Notes: a model not told the origin generated them from the sequence alone. A stretch of 64,000 nt of DNA from Pseudomonas sp. Root71 (GCF_001429045.1 NZ_LMHY01000026.1:278573-342572); one strand, 5' to 3'; shown: positions 9,155-17,792, numbered from the stretch's first letter. Made by a program: numbers and translations.

Positions 9155-9244
9155 TGTGGGAGCGAGCCTGCTCGCGATAGCGGTCGATCAGTCAACTTCA
9201 ATGCTGGCTGTACCGGCGCTATCGCGAGCAGGCTCGCTCCCACA
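9155..9244. repeat. Inverted repeat, REP family 2 (GTGGGAGCGAGCCTGCTCGCGA)
   Basis: Inverted arms carrying the second repetitive core (GGGAGCGAGCCTGCTCGCGA) with about 38 nt between them. It lies between the small proline-rich gene and the convergent aotP. Confidence 0.88.
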
Positions 9245-9260
9245 GGTTTTGCTGTAGTCG

Positions 9261-10025
9261 TTACTTCAGGTTGCCGCTGAGGAACTGCTTCAACCGCTCG
9301 CTTTTCGGATTGCCCAGCACGTCTTCCGGCGCGCCTTCTTCCTCCACCAGGCCCTGGTGCAGAAACAAGACCTGGCTCGACACTTTGCGGGCGAAGCTCA
9401 TTTCGTGGGTCACCATGATCATGGTCCGGCCTTCTTCGGCCAGGCCCTGGATCACCTTGAGCACTTCACCTACCAGTTCCGGGTCCAGCGCCGAAGTCGG
9501 CTCGTCGAACAACATGACCTCGGGCTCCATGGCCAGTGCGCGGGCAATCGCTACCCGTTGTTGCTGACCGCCGGACAGGAAGGCCGGGTATTGGTCAGCC
9601 ACACGGGAAGCCAGCCCCACCTTGTCGAGGTAGCGCCGGGCGCGATCCTCGGCTTCTTTCCTGTCGCAGCCCAGCACCCGGCGCGGCGCCATGGTGATGT
9701 TTTCCAGCACCGTCATGTGGCTCCACAGGTTGAAATGCTGGAACACCATGGCCAGGCGGGTGCGAATCCGCTGCAGCTCATCGGCGTCGGCCACGTGCAT
9801 GCCCTGGCGATCCTTGATCATGCGGATGTTCTGCCCGTCGAGGCTCATGGCGCCGTCATTGGGTTGTTCCAGGAAGTTGATGCAGCGCAGAAAGGTACTT
9901 TTACCCGAGCCGCTGGCGCCGATCAGGCTGATGACGTCGCCGGTCTTGGCCTTGAGCGAAACACCTTTGAGGACCTCATGGTCGCCGTAGCTTTTATGCA
10001 GGCCTTCGATGGTCAGTTTGTACAT
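9261..10025 (-). CDS. aotP: Arginine/ornithine ABC transporter ATPase
   Basis: 254 residues. ATPase of the HisP/GlnQ polar amino acid family, energising uptake through AotQ/AotM. Walker A GASGSGKST, signature LSGGQQQRVAIARAL, Walker B MLFDEPTSALDP and the switch histidine (VTHEM) are all present. The start at 10025 (MYKLTIEGLHKSYG) fits the family and has GAGGA upstream; a longer reading frame would overlap aotO. It is the last gene of aotJ-aotQ-aotM-aotO-aotP, the order described in P. aeruginosa, where argR follows. No argR is found here. Confidence 0.93.
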   Translation of the reverse strand: MYKLTIEGLHKSYGDHEVLKGVSLKAKTGDVISLIGASGSGKSTFLRCINFLEQPNDGAMSLDGQNIRMIKDRQGMHVADADELQRIRTRLAMVFQHFNLWSHMTVLENITMAPRRVLGCDRKEAEDRARRYLDKVGLASRVADQYPAFLSGGQQQRVAIARALAMEPEVMLFDEPTSALDPELVGEVLKVIQGLAEEGRTMIMVTHEMSFARKVSSQVLFLHQGLVEEEGAPEDVLGNPKSERLKQFLSGNLK

Positions 10026-10038
10026 GGGGCGTGCATCC

Positions 10039-11157
10039 TCAAGGCGAAAGTAGATAGCCGCTGCGATAGGCTTCGGTGCCCGCGACATGGGCGATCACCA
10101 TGCCGGCAGTGGCCATGCGGCGCAGCGAACGGGCATACATCAGCCCGGCTGTGGCGCAATGAACGGGAGTGACCAGATCGTTGACCGGATCAATGATCTC
10201 GGCGATCAGTTGCCCGGCTTCCAGGTACTGGCCCGGTAGCGCGCTGAACACCAGCAGGCCGCCCACCGGTGTGGCCACCGGTTCTACGCCGGCCAGCGGT
10301 GTCGCCGGGTAGGGCAGGTCGGGCAGGGGCGCGGTTTCGCCGGCGATCGCGCCGAAATGGATCAGGTAGTCGATCAGTGCCTGGCAATCGCGGCTGGCCA
10401 ACGGGTGATTGACGTCGCCCTGGCCGCGCAGTTCGACGGTCACTGAAAAGCTGCCCGGCGGAATGTCGAAGTGCTCGCCGAAGCGTTCCTTCAACTGCCA
10501 CCAGAGCAGGGTGAAGCATTCGTCGAACGACTGACCACCGGAATCGGTTGCCAGCAGGCTGGCTTGGGCGCCGATATAGCGGGCCAGCGGCTCGACCCGC
10601 GGCCAGGCATCCGGCGTGGTGTAGAGGTGAGCGACCGCTTCGAAATCGCAATGCAGGTCGAGCACCATGTCGGCGTCGCAGGCCAGTCGTTGCAGGGTCA
10701 GGCGCTGGGATTGCAATTGGGTGCCGGCGGTCTGCCGGGCCAGCGCATCGCGCAGGTTGCTGCGGATCAGTTGCAGGTTGTGCTGCGGATCGTCACTGAG
10801 CTTGCCTTCGATCGCGTTGCCGACTTCCTCACTGAGGTCGACGAACCAGCGGTTGAAGTTCTGGCCGCTTTCCAGTTCGTAGCGACCCAGCGGCACATCC
10901 ATCAGTACCTGTTCCAGGCCCACCGGGTTGGCGATGGGCACCAGCACGATTTCGCTGCGCAGGCGACCGGCGGCTTCCAGTTCCGCCAGGCGTTGCTTGA
11001 GGTGCCAGGCCACCAGCATGCCGGGCATTTCGTCGGCGTGCAGGGAGGCCTGGATGTAGATCTTGCCGTTGGCCGGTTGGGGGCCGAAGTGAAAACTGTG
11101 GATTTGTCGTGCGGTCCCGGGCAGCGGGGCCAGCAGGTCATGTTTCTGGTGGCGCAT
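10039..11157 (-). CDS. aotO: Zinc carboxypeptidase-like (succinylglutamate desuccinylase/aspartoacylase family) protein
   Basis: 372 residues. Belongs to the M14-like AstE/AspA family: the zinc ligands are visible as HADE (in QASLHADEMPGM) and LDLHCDF, and VTVELRGQG holds the likely catalytic Glu. The C-terminal beta-rich domain (VGGLLVFSALPGQYLEAG) resembles a biotinyl/barrel-sandwich fold. The gene lies inside the arginine/ornithine transporter operon between aotM and aotP, as in P. aeruginosa. Its substrate is unknown to me; an acylated arginine or ornithine derivative is a reasonable guess. The start at 11157 avoids overlap with aotM. Confidence 0.82.
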   Translation of the reverse strand: MRHQKHDLLAPLPGTARQIHSFHFGPQPANGKIYIQASLHADEMPGMLVAWHLKQRLAELEAAGRLRSEIVLVPIANPVGLEQVLMDVPLGRYELESGQNFNRWFVDLSEEVGNAIEGKLSDDPQHNLQLIRSNLRDALARQTAGTQLQSQRLTLQRLACDADMVLDLHCDFEAVAHLYTTPDAWPRVEPLARYIGAQASLLATDSGGQSFDECFTLLWWQLKERFGEHFDIPPGSFSVTVELRGQGDVNHPLASRDCQALIDYLIHFGAIAGETAPLPDLPYPATPLAGVEPVATPVGGLLVFSALPGQYLEAGQLIAEIIDPVNDLVTPVHCATAGLMYARSLRRMATAGMVIAHVAGTEAYRSGYLLSP

Positions 11158-11183
11158 CTGTTTTTCCTGAAACTGGTTGAGTC

Positions 11184-11894
11184 CTAGTGGGTCGGCCCGA
11201 GGAAGGCCAGCCATCGGCGTTCGGCAAGGCGGAACAGGCCGACCAGCGCAAAAGTGACGGTCAGGTAGATCAGCGCGGCGATGCCGAACGACTGGAAGGT
11301 CAGGAAAGTCGCCGAGTTGGCGTCCCGCGCGACTTTCAGGATGTCCGGGATGGTCGCGGTGAAGGCCACGGTGGTCGAGTGCAGCATCAGGATCACTTCG
11401 TTGCTGTAGTACGGCAACGAGCGACGCAAGGCCGACGGCATGATCACGTAGGCATACAGCTTCCAGCCGGTCAGGCCGTAAGCCTTGGCCGCTTCGACTT
11501 CGCCGTGGTTCATGCTGCGAATGGCCCCGGCGAAAATCTCCGTGGTGTAGGCGCAGGTGTTCAGGGCGAAGGCCAGGATCGTGCAGTTCATCGCATCGCG
11601 AAAGAATGCGTCCAGTACGGGCTGGGCCCGAATGGCGGCCAGGCTGTAGATCCCCGTGTAGCAGATCAGCAACTGGATATAGAGCGGCGTGCCGCGGAAC
11701 AGGTAGGTATAGAACTGCACCGGCCAACGGATGTAGATGCGCGGCGATACACGGGCGATGGACAGCGGGATCGACACGATAAAACCGAAGAAGATCGAAG
11801 CGCTGAGCAGCCACATCGTCATGGCCAGGCCGGTGATGTTGTTGCCGTCGCTATAGAGGAAGGGTTTCCAGTATTCCTGCAGAAGTTCGATCAT
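11184..11894 (-). CDS. aotM: Arginine/ornithine ABC transporter permease
   Basis: 236 residues with about five membrane spans. HisM-type inner-membrane permease that pairs with AotQ and docks on AotP. The cytoplasmic EAA loop is clear (MNHGEVEAAKAYGLTGWKL). It overlaps aotQ by 4 bp (ATGA), indicating translational coupling. The order and overlaps match the classic HisQ/HisM arrangement. Confidence 0.92.
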   Translation of the reverse strand: MIELLQEYWKPFLYSDGNNITGLAMTMWLLSASIFFGFIVSIPLSIARVSPRIYIRWPVQFYTYLFRGTPLYIQLLICYTGIYSLAAIRAQPVLDAFFRDAMNCTILAFALNTCAYTTEIFAGAIRSMNHGEVEAAKAYGLTGWKLYAYVIMPSALRRSLPYYSNEVILMLHSTTVAFTATIPDILKVARDANSATFLTFQSFGIAALIYLTVTFALVGLFRLAERRWLAFLGPTH

Positions 11895-12619
11895 CGTACG
11901 GCCTCCCGGGTACCGGCGGAGTAACGACGTTCGAGCCAGCGCAGAATGAAGTTGGATGCGCTGGTGATCAGCAGGTAGATCAGCGCGGCAAGCACCAGGA
12001 AGTAAAACAGCTGATAGGTGCTTTTACCGGCGTCCTGGGCAGCCTTGACCAGATCGGCGAGGCCGATGATCGACACCAGGGCCGTGGCCTTGAGCATCAC
12101 CATCCAGTTATTGCCGATACCCGGCAGGGCATAACGCATCATCTGCGGGAACACCACGATCCAGAAACGCTGGCCGCGCTTGAGGCCATAGGCGGTGGCC
12201 GCTTCGACCTGACCCCGTGGGACGGCGAGAATCGCGCCACGGAAGGTTTCAGTGAAATACGCACCATAGATGAAGCCCAGGGTGATGACCCCGGCACTGA
12301 ACGGGTTGATCTCGATGTATTCCCATTCCATGTAATCGGTAAAAGAGGTCAGCCAGGTTTGCAGGCTGTAGAAGATCAACAGCATCAGGACCAGGTCCGG
12401 AACGCCGCGAATGAGTGTGGTGTAGAGTTGGGCAGGCACGCGCATCAGTTTGACTTTTGACAGCTTGGCACTGGCGCCGATCAGCCCGAGCAACACGGCT
12501 ACCAACAGTGACAACGCCGACAACTTGATCGTCATCCAGGTGCCTTGCATCAGCAGCGGACCGAAGCCCTTGAGGCTGAAGGCAGAGAGCCCCAGATTTT
12601 CTAATAGGTTTTCGAACAT
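11891..12619 (-). CDS. aotQ: Arginine/ornithine ABC transporter permease
   Basis: 242 residues, HisQ-type permease with about five spans. The EAA loop reads VPRGQVEAATAYGLKRGQRF. It forms the heteromeric channel with AotM. It follows aotJ by 56 bp; that gap includes a short inverted repeat (about 12642-12674, GCGCCCATC...GATGGGCGCC) that may stabilise the upstream aotJ message and make the binding protein more abundant than the permeases. Confidence 0.92.
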   Translation of the reverse strand: MFENLLENLGLSAFSLKGFGPLLMQGTWMTIKLSALSLLVAVLLGLIGASAKLSKVKLMRVPAQLYTTLIRGVPDLVLMLLIFYSLQTWLTSFTDYMEWEYIEINPFSAGVITLGFIYGAYFTETFRGAILAVPRGQVEAATAYGLKRGQRFWIVVFPQMMRYALPGIGNNWMVMLKATALVSIIGLADLVKAAQDAGKSTYQLFYFLVLAALIYLLITSASNFILRWLERRYSAGTREAVR

Positions 12620-12641
12620 AAATCAGCAACCTGATCGGATG

Positions 12642-12674
12642 AAAAAAGCGCCCATCGAAAGATGGGCGCCGGGC
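12642..12674 (-). terminator. Intercistronic hairpin between aotJ and aotQ
   Basis: AAAAAAGCGCCCATC paired with GATGGGCGCC about 5 nt apart just downstream of the aotJ stop codon. Such hairpins after a periplasmic binding protein gene usually cause partial termination or protect the 3' end of the upstream message. The stem was seen directly; its role is inferred. Confidence 0.6.
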
Positions 12675-12675
12675 A

Positions 12676-13458
12676 TTATTTGCCGCTGTACAGATTCAGA
12701 TCGCCAAAGTGTTTCTTCTGAATGGTGGCGTAGGTGCCATCATCGTGTAACGCTTTGATACCTTTATCCAAAAGTGCTTTCAGCTCGGTGTTACCTTTCT
12801 TAATGCCGATGGCCGTTTTGGCTGGCAGCAAAGCGTTGTCGACCGGCTTGCTGACGTCGTAGTCGGCACCCTGTGGCGACTTCAGGAAGCCCAGTTCGGC
12901 TTGCAACATGTCCTGAATCCCTGCGTCGAGACGACCGGAAGTCAAGTCGGCGTAGACCTGGTCCTGATTGGCGTAGGCCTGGGTTTTCACGCCGGCCTTG
13001 TCCAGAACGGCTTTGGCATAGGCTTCCTGAATGGTGCCTTGTTCGTAGCCGACGGTCTTGCCCTTGAGCGAGGCGACGTCTTCGGTCACGCCAGAACCTT
13101 TCTTGGACACGTAGGCGGTTGGGCCGGAGAACAGTTCGCTGGAGAAGTCGATGACTTTTTCACGGGCTTCGGTAACGGTCATCGACGAGATCACACCGTC
13201 GAATTTATTGGCTTTCAGGCCCGGGATCATACCGTCGAAGTCACTTTCGACCCATTTGCACTTGACCTTCAGCTCGGCGCAGATCGCGTTGCCCAGATCA
13301 ATGTCAAAGCCTACCAGGCTGCCATCGGCCGCTTTCGATTCGAACGGTGCGTAGGAAGGGTCAACGCCGAAACGCAGTTCTTTGTACTCCTTCGCCATGG
13401 CGGAGCCGGCAGCCATGCACAACGCCAGTGCAGAAAGGGTCAGCAATGCTTTTTTCAT
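12676..13458 (-). CDS. aotJ: Periplasmic arginine/ornithine-binding protein
   Basis: 260 residues with a Sec signal peptide (MKKALLTLSALALCMAAGSAMA before KEYK). Family 3 solute-binding protein like HisJ/ArgT: LRFGVDPSYAPFESK and VGFDIDLGNAICAEL form the ligand site, with the conserved Asp at GFDIDL. It is the first gene of the aot operon and the ligand-capturing component. A Shine-Dalgarno-like AGGGA precedes the ATG. Assignment to arginine/ornithine rests on operon identity as well as family. Confidence 0.93.
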   Translation of the reverse strand: MKKALLTLSALALCMAAGSAMAKEYKELRFGVDPSYAPFESKAADGSLVGFDIDLGNAICAELKVKCKWVESDFDGMIPGLKANKFDGVISSMTVTEAREKVIDFSSELFSGPTAYVSKKGSGVTEDVASLKGKTVGYEQGTIQEAYAKAVLDKAGVKTQAYANQDQVYADLTSGRLDAGIQDMLQAELGFLKSPQGADYDVSKPVDNALLPAKTAIGIKKGNTELKALLDKGIKALHDDGTYATIQKKHFGDLNLYSGK

Positions 13459-13731
13459 TATTCAATCCCTAAAAACCAATATGAGCGCTTGTGGCGCAGA
13501 ATTATTGTTACTGGAAAGCGTAAGACCTGTTGAAAGTAGCAATTTCCGAACCAGAGTGCCGAACAAGCGTTTTAAAAGGTGCTTGGAAATGGCCGGAGAC
13601 AGATTTATGCACGAAAACGGGCGCAGGGAAATGGGTGCACCAAATCATCTCGCCACAAAAAACGATTTGACTGAGCAGGGGCACCAGGCTCTCCACCGGG
13701 TGACACGACTCATCCTCGCGTCAGCGCAACG
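13459..13731 (-). promoter_or_regulatory. Upstream region of the aot operon
   Basis: About 270 bp without a credible gene, holding the aotJ promoter. In P. aeruginosa the aot operon is controlled by ArgR; I found no clear pair of TGTCGC-type half sites. An AACAATAA on the minus strand (13509-13502) fits the AAnAAnAA motif bound by Hfq/Crc, about 44 nt before the ATG. I could not fix -35/-10 boxes. Confidence 0.35.
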
Positions 13732-13797
13732 GCGATAGCGGTCTGACATTCAACCTCAATGTGAATGTCAGACCGCTATCGCGAGCAAGCTCGCACA
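13732..13797. repeat. Perfect 21-bp inverted repeat with attached REP-like arm
   Basis: Arms at 13732-13752 and 13762-13782 are exact reverse complements around a 9-nt loop. They are followed by GCGAGCAAGCTCGCAC (to 13797), the core of REP family 2. It lies between quiP and the aot promoter region, on the downstream side of quiP. Confidence 0.85.
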
Positions 13798-13811
13798 ACT
13801 AAAGGGCGCGG

Positions 13812-16262
13812 TTACTTTCCTGGGGTCAGCGTCAATCGCGCCTTGCCGTAGGCGTTGTCGAAGTTCTGCGGCTGCATCGGCAGGCTCATGTACTGGCCCT
13901 TGAGCCACGGCTCGATGCTGTTGAGGTAGTTCGGGCTGGCCGGGTTGCCGGACTGACCGGTGCCGTTCTGCGCCATCAGCGGTTCGGACTGGCCGAAGTC
14001 GACGATAAAGCGCATGGCTGGCGCCAGCGTGGTGTTGAAGTCCTGCCCCCAGGCGAAGGCGGCGGTGTTGAGCGTGGTGTGATCGCCACCGGCCGGCAGC
14101 GGTCCGCGTACGGTCTGGCCGCTGCTGTTTTTCCATTCATAGCGATGCAGTTTGCCCCACTGCCAGGCTCTGTGATCACCGCCCAACTGGCTGTCGCCTG
14201 TGCTGATCGCGGCGGCGAGGCTGCGAGCGAGGATCGCCGGCTTGTCTTCTTTCTGCGCGGTGCGCACGTCATCCCAGAACGGGCTGTCCTCACGCCCGAG
14301 CAAGTGATCGGCCTGGGCCGCGAAGGACAACTTGCCGTCGGCGACAAAGGCTTTCCACGCCGAGCTGGTTTCCGGGCCCAGTTCGTCGAGGAAGATCTGC
14401 CGCGTGCTTTCCTGCAGGAACAATTCGTAGATCGCCGCATCGGTGGAGCTCGGGCTGAGCTTGCCATCGAACGCCATCAAGCGGCTGTAGGCTTCATGTG
14501 CCTTGGTGCGATCGGCCGGCGGCAAGGCGTCCATGGCTTGTTTGAGCGGCTGGGCCATGCCCGGCGCTTCGAACATTTTCTTCAGCTTGGCAGCGAAGGT
14601 AGTGGTCTGGTCGTATTGCATGGCGATCAGGCTGCGGCTGTCGTGCTTGCCGGCGCCGGCCAGTTCGGCCAGGCGCTCGCCGCGCTCCGGAGCGGCCCAG
14701 GAATTGGACAACTGCATGCCGTAGCCATGGGGAATGACTCGCTGATTGGCGGTGCCGAGCCAGCCCTGGGCCGGGTCCTGGTCGTACGGGTGCAGCATCG
14801 GGTCGGCATAACCGTCCCAATCGTATCGTCCTTCCCAGCCCGGCGAAGGCAGCAGGCCTTCGCCTTCGCGGCGGTTCGGGTAACGGCCAGTGACTTGCCA
14901 GCCGATGTGACTGGCGTCGGCGAACACCAGGTTCAGCGCAATGGCGCGGATTTCGCGGCTGGCATCCGAGGCTTTCTCGACACTCTGGGCGCGGGACAGG
15001 TCGAAGAGCGCGTCCAGGGTTCTGTCGTCGGTGAAGTTCGGCGTCTGCAAGGCCAGGCCGAAACCATTGGCCAGCGTGGTGCCCTGGGCGCTGTTGAGCA
15101 GAGGGCCATGGCGGGTTTCGTACACCGCTTCACGAATCGACCGCTGGCCGTTGACGAAATAGGTTTCGTTGCGCACGATCGCCGGCTGCCATTTCCCGGC
15201 GTTTTCGTAGGTAAGCCCGTTGCCCAGGCGCTTGATTTTCTCCAGGAACAGGTCCTGGTTGTCGCCCATCACGGACGTCATGCTCCACGCCACTTTGCCG
15301 TTGAAACCGCCAAGCACCATTGGCAGCCCCGCGATGGTCACGCCGGACGCCTGATACTTCGGCGCGCGAATCTGCACGTAACTGAACAGCGAAGGCACGC
15401 CCAGCGGGCCGTGAGTGTCACTGGCCAGCAGGCTCTTGCCGCTGCGACTGCGTTGCGCGGCGATGGCCCAGTTGTTCGACGAGGTGGCGCCTAGCAGGTT
15501 GAGGTCCGATAGTTGTCCGGTGGCTTTGCTGAGTTCAGCCAGCCCCGGTACTTGCCCGTTGAGCTTGAGGCCTTGCAATTTTTCGCTTTCGGCGACCGGC
15601 AGTTTTTCGTCGGGAGCCGACGGCGTCAGCCACGCCAGTTTGTCGGTGGTGACGGTCTGGGCCAGTACCAGCGAGGAAACTTCTTCCGGCAGGTTGGTCG
15701 ACTGGCTGAAGTTCAGCAGGCAGAAAATCAGCGCCGAATCCTCCGGCTGCCAGTATTCAGGCTTGTAGCCGGTGGCCGCCAGATCCGCCGGCAGTTTGTC
15801 GCGGTAGCGGAACAGGTAGGCGTTGACCCCGCGCGCATAGACTTCGAAGAAACGCTTGAGGCGCGGCGAAGAAGCCTTGTACAGCTCGCCAGCACTTTTC
15901 TTCAGGTTGACCGCCCGCATGTAGCGGTCGGCATCCAGCAGGTCGGCGCCGTGCATCTCGGCCAAACGGCCCTGGGCCAGCAGGCGCAGGGTGACCATCT
16001 GGGTGATGCGGTCGCTGGCATGCACGTAACCGAGAGTGAACAGCGCGTCGTGGAAGCTGTTGCTTTCGATCAGCGGCATGCCCATGGCATTGCGGCGCAC
16101 CGAAACGCTCTGCGCCAGGCCTTTGAGTGGTTGTACGCCGGAGGTTGGCGGGAGGGTGTCCTGGGCGTTGAAGTTCTGACAACCGGTCAGGCTCAACACA
16201 CCGGCCACTGCTGCGGCAACGCCGAACCGGGGTAGAAAATGAGTAAGGGCTGGCGAGGCCAT
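13812..16262 (-). CDS. quiP: Acyl-homoserine lactone acylase QuiP (penicillin amidase family, lipoprotein)
   Basis: 816 residues, Ntn-hydrolase. QuiP cleaves long-chain N-acyl-homoserine lactones to the fatty acid and homoserine lactone, quenching quorum signals. A lipobox LTGC (C28) replaces the usual cleavable signal, suggesting membrane anchoring. Autocatalytic cleavage should occur before S262 (SNNWAIA), the new N-terminal nucleophile of the beta chain. The N-terminal sequence (MASPALTHFLPRFG) and whole layout agree with P. aeruginosa QuiP as I remember it. The start at 16262 has AGGAG 7 bp upstream. It is monocistronic. Confidence 0.87.
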   Translation of the reverse strand: MASPALTHFLPRFGVAAAVAGVLSLTGCQNFNAQDTLPPTSGVQPLKGLAQSVSVRRNAMGMPLIESNSFHDALFTLGYVHASDRITQMVTLRLLAQGRLAEMHGADLLDADRYMRAVNLKKSAGELYKASSPRLKRFFEVYARGVNAYLFRYRDKLPADLAATGYKPEYWQPEDSALIFCLLNFSQSTNLPEEVSSLVLAQTVTTDKLAWLTPSAPDEKLPVAESEKLQGLKLNGQVPGLAELSKATGQLSDLNLLGATSSNNWAIAAQRSRSGKSLLASDTHGPLGVPSLFSYVQIRAPKYQASGVTIAGLPMVLGGFNGKVAWSMTSVMGDNQDLFLEKIKRLGNGLTYENAGKWQPAIVRNETYFVNGQRSIREAVYETRHGPLLNSAQGTTLANGFGLALQTPNFTDDRTLDALFDLSRAQSVEKASDASREIRAIALNLVFADASHIGWQVTGRYPNRREGEGLLPSPGWEGRYDWDGYADPMLHPYDQDPAQGWLGTANQRVIPHGYGMQLSNSWAAPERGERLAELAGAGKHDSRSLIAMQYDQTTTFAAKLKKMFEAPGMAQPLKQAMDALPPADRTKAHEAYSRLMAFDGKLSPSSTDAAIYELFLQESTRQIFLDELGPETSSAWKAFVADGKLSFAAQADHLLGREDSPFWDDVRTAQKEDKPAILARSLAAAISTGDSQLGGDHRAWQWGKLHRYEWKNSSGQTVRGPLPAGGDHTTLNTAAFAWGQDFNTTLAPAMRFIVDFGQSEPLMAQNGTGQSGNPASPNYLNSIEPWLKGQYMSLPMQPQNFDNAYGKARLTLTPGK

Positions 16263-16448
16263 GGCAAAGCTCCTGCGGGGGTGGTAGCGCAATAAAGGCG
16301 CTACGTTAGTGAGCAGGCGATGGCCGCGCAAGCGGGGTAAGAGGTTATTTCAGGATTTGTCAAAGATCGCAGCCTCAACAGTGGCTTGCCAGCCGTAACT
16401 GGTGATATTGAAGTGCGACACGCTCAACAATCCAGGAAGACAGTCGGC

Positions 16449-17006
16449 ATGGAGCTCAAGGCAAACGCGGCACTGATCATCATCGATCAACAAAAAGGCA
16501 TCCTGCATCCAAGGCTCGGTCGCAGGAATAATCCGGAGGCCGAAGCGCGCATGCTGGAAATGCTCGGCCATTGGCGGCGTACCGCCCGGCCGGTGATCCA
16601 TGTGCAACACCTGTCCCGCTCGGAGGACTCGGTATTCTGGCCACTGCAGTCGGGGGTGGAGTTTCAGCAACGGTTCGAGCCAATGGCCGGTGAACGCTTG
16701 ATCCAGAAGCAGGTGCCGGATGCGTTCTGTTCGACCGGGCTGGAGGCGCAGTTGCGCGAGGCGGGGATCGGGCAGTTGATCATCGTCGGTGTCGCAACCC
16801 ACAACTCGGTGGAGTCCACGGCGCGTACCGCGGGCAACCTGGGGTTTGATACTTGGGTGGCCGAGGATGCGTGCTTTACCTTCGACAAGGCTGATTTCTT
16901 CGGCCATGCCCATAGCGCCGAAGAGGTGCATGGGATGTCGCTGGGGAATTTGCACGGTGAGTATGCGACGGTGGTCAGCAGTGCACAGATTCTGTCAGCC
17001 GACTAA
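16449..17006 (+). CDS. Isochorismatase-fold hydrolase with Ser in place of catalytic Cys
   Basis: 185 residues, single domain, cytoplasmic. The fold is recognisable from IIIDQQKG (D13), the central Lys (K87 in LIQKQVPDAF) and the VGVATHNSVESTARTA segment. In amidase-type members the last motif contains the nucleophilic Cys; here the position is Ser (S120). Arylformamidase, nicotinamidase or isochorismatase activity therefore cannot be assumed. The ATG at 16449 starts directly before the first strand. It is divergent from quiP by about 190 bp and is followed by a single REP-like sequence. The substrate is unknown. Confidence 0.8.
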   Translation: MELKANAALIIIDQQKGILHPRLGRRNNPEAEARMLEMLGHWRRTARPVIHVQHLSRSEDSVFWPLQSGVEFQQRFEPMAGERLIQKQVPDAFCSTGLEAQLREAGIGQLIIVGVATHNSVESTARTAGNLGFDTWVAEDACFTFDKADFFGHAHSAEEVHGMSLGNLHGEYATVVSSAQILSAD

Positions 17007-17010
17007 GCAC

Positions 17011-17036
17011 CTGTAGGAGCAAGCTCGCTCCCACAG
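17011..17036. repeat. Short REP family 2 fragment
   Basis: CTGTAGGAGCAAGCTCGCTCC followed by CACAGG, a compact palindromic version mixing the ends of the two REP families, directly after the isochorismatase-fold gene. Confidence 0.7.
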
Positions 17037-17082
17037 GAGAGGATGGCGATTCAACAGGCGAAGCAAGTCTTCGCCAGAAGCA

Positions 17083-17301
17083 TCAAGCGCCGTGGCACTT
17101 CTTGAATTTCTTGCCGTTGCCGCATGGGCACGGATCGTTGCGGCCGACGTCTTTCAATGCGTTGCGCACCGGTTCCTGGTGAGCGTGGCCGCAGTTCGGA
17201 CCGTGGACATGGCCGTGGTCGTGATCATGATCATGGTGGTGATGGTCATGATCATGATCGTGGTTGCAGTCAGGGCCGTGGACATGGGGTTGCTGGGTCA
17301 T
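17083..17301 (-). CDS. His-rich SEC-C motif protein
   Basis: 72 residues. The first half is an extreme His/Asp tract (HDHDHDHHHHDHDHDHGH) bracketed by HGPDCNH and HGPNCGH, a strong candidate for binding Zn, Ni or Co. The last 25 residues are a SEC-C zinc finger (NDPCPCGNGKKFKKCHG) like the SecA C-terminus. Its start overlaps the stop of the upstream lipoprotein gene by 4 bp (ATGA), so the two are coupled. It may act in metal storage or as an adaptor for SecB- or ribosome-like partners; neither is shown. Confidence 0.85.
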   Translation of the reverse strand: MTQQPHVHGPDCNHDHDHDHHHHDHDHDHGHVHGPNCGHAHQEPVRNALKDVGRNDPCPCGNGKKFKKCHGA

Positions 17302-17792
17302 CGGTGTTGCTCCGGAATTAAATCGGCGGCGATTATCACGCCATTGCGCGCCAGGTGCACGTAGTGGGCGATGAATATACCGGTTTCCAGTTCACCTTCC
17401 AGACGATAGGGAATGGGCTGATCGGATTTTTTCAGCAGTTTGGCCATTTCACGGACCTTGGACCACAGGTTGGTGCGGATCGGCACCTTGAAGTAAGCGC
17501 TGTGCCTGGGGCTGATGGTGAACCAGTGTTCGTACTCGCCATCGGCCAGCAGTATGTCACCCAGATGAACGCGGTACTCCAGGCTGCGCACCGTCAGGTC
17601 GCTGTCGTTGGGGTTGTCGATGCGAAAATGCAGGAGGAATTTCTGTTCCAGCATTTTGGCGCTGACCACCTCGATCTTCACCAGATGGACCTCGGGGTCC
17701 GGCAAGTCGTCGGCGAACCACGATGCACAGCCGCCGAGTCCCAGTGTCAGGAACAGCGTAAGCAGACAGCGTGCGCCGCGGCGGATGATCAT
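17298..17792 (-). CDS. LEA14/WHy-domain lipoprotein
   Basis: 164 residues. Signal peptide with lipobox LGGC (cysteine near residue 22). The body is an LEA type 2 (water stress and hypersensitive response) beta-sandwich: VHLVKIEVVSAKMLEQKFLL, then IDNPNDSDLTVRSLEYRV, then the YFKVPI strand. Such lipoproteins are common in pseudomonads and have no firmly assigned role. The start at 17792 follows GGGAG; an upstream extension would break the signal peptide. Coupled to the His-rich SEC-C gene. Confidence 0.8.
   Translation of the reverse strand: MIIRRGARCLLTLFLTLGLGGCASWFADDLPDPEVHLVKIEVVSAKMLEQKFLLHFRIDNPNDSDLTVRSLEYRVHLGDILLADGEYEHWFTISPRHSAYFKVPIRTNLWSKVREMAKLLKKSDQPIPYRLEGELETGIFIAHYVHLARNGVIIAADLIPEQHR

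Noticed and set aside
13600..13700. Possible sigma54 promoter or ArgR sites before aotJ
   Set aside because: TGGC and TTGG spacing is off by one from the -24/-12 rule, and no TGTCGC half-site pair was found.
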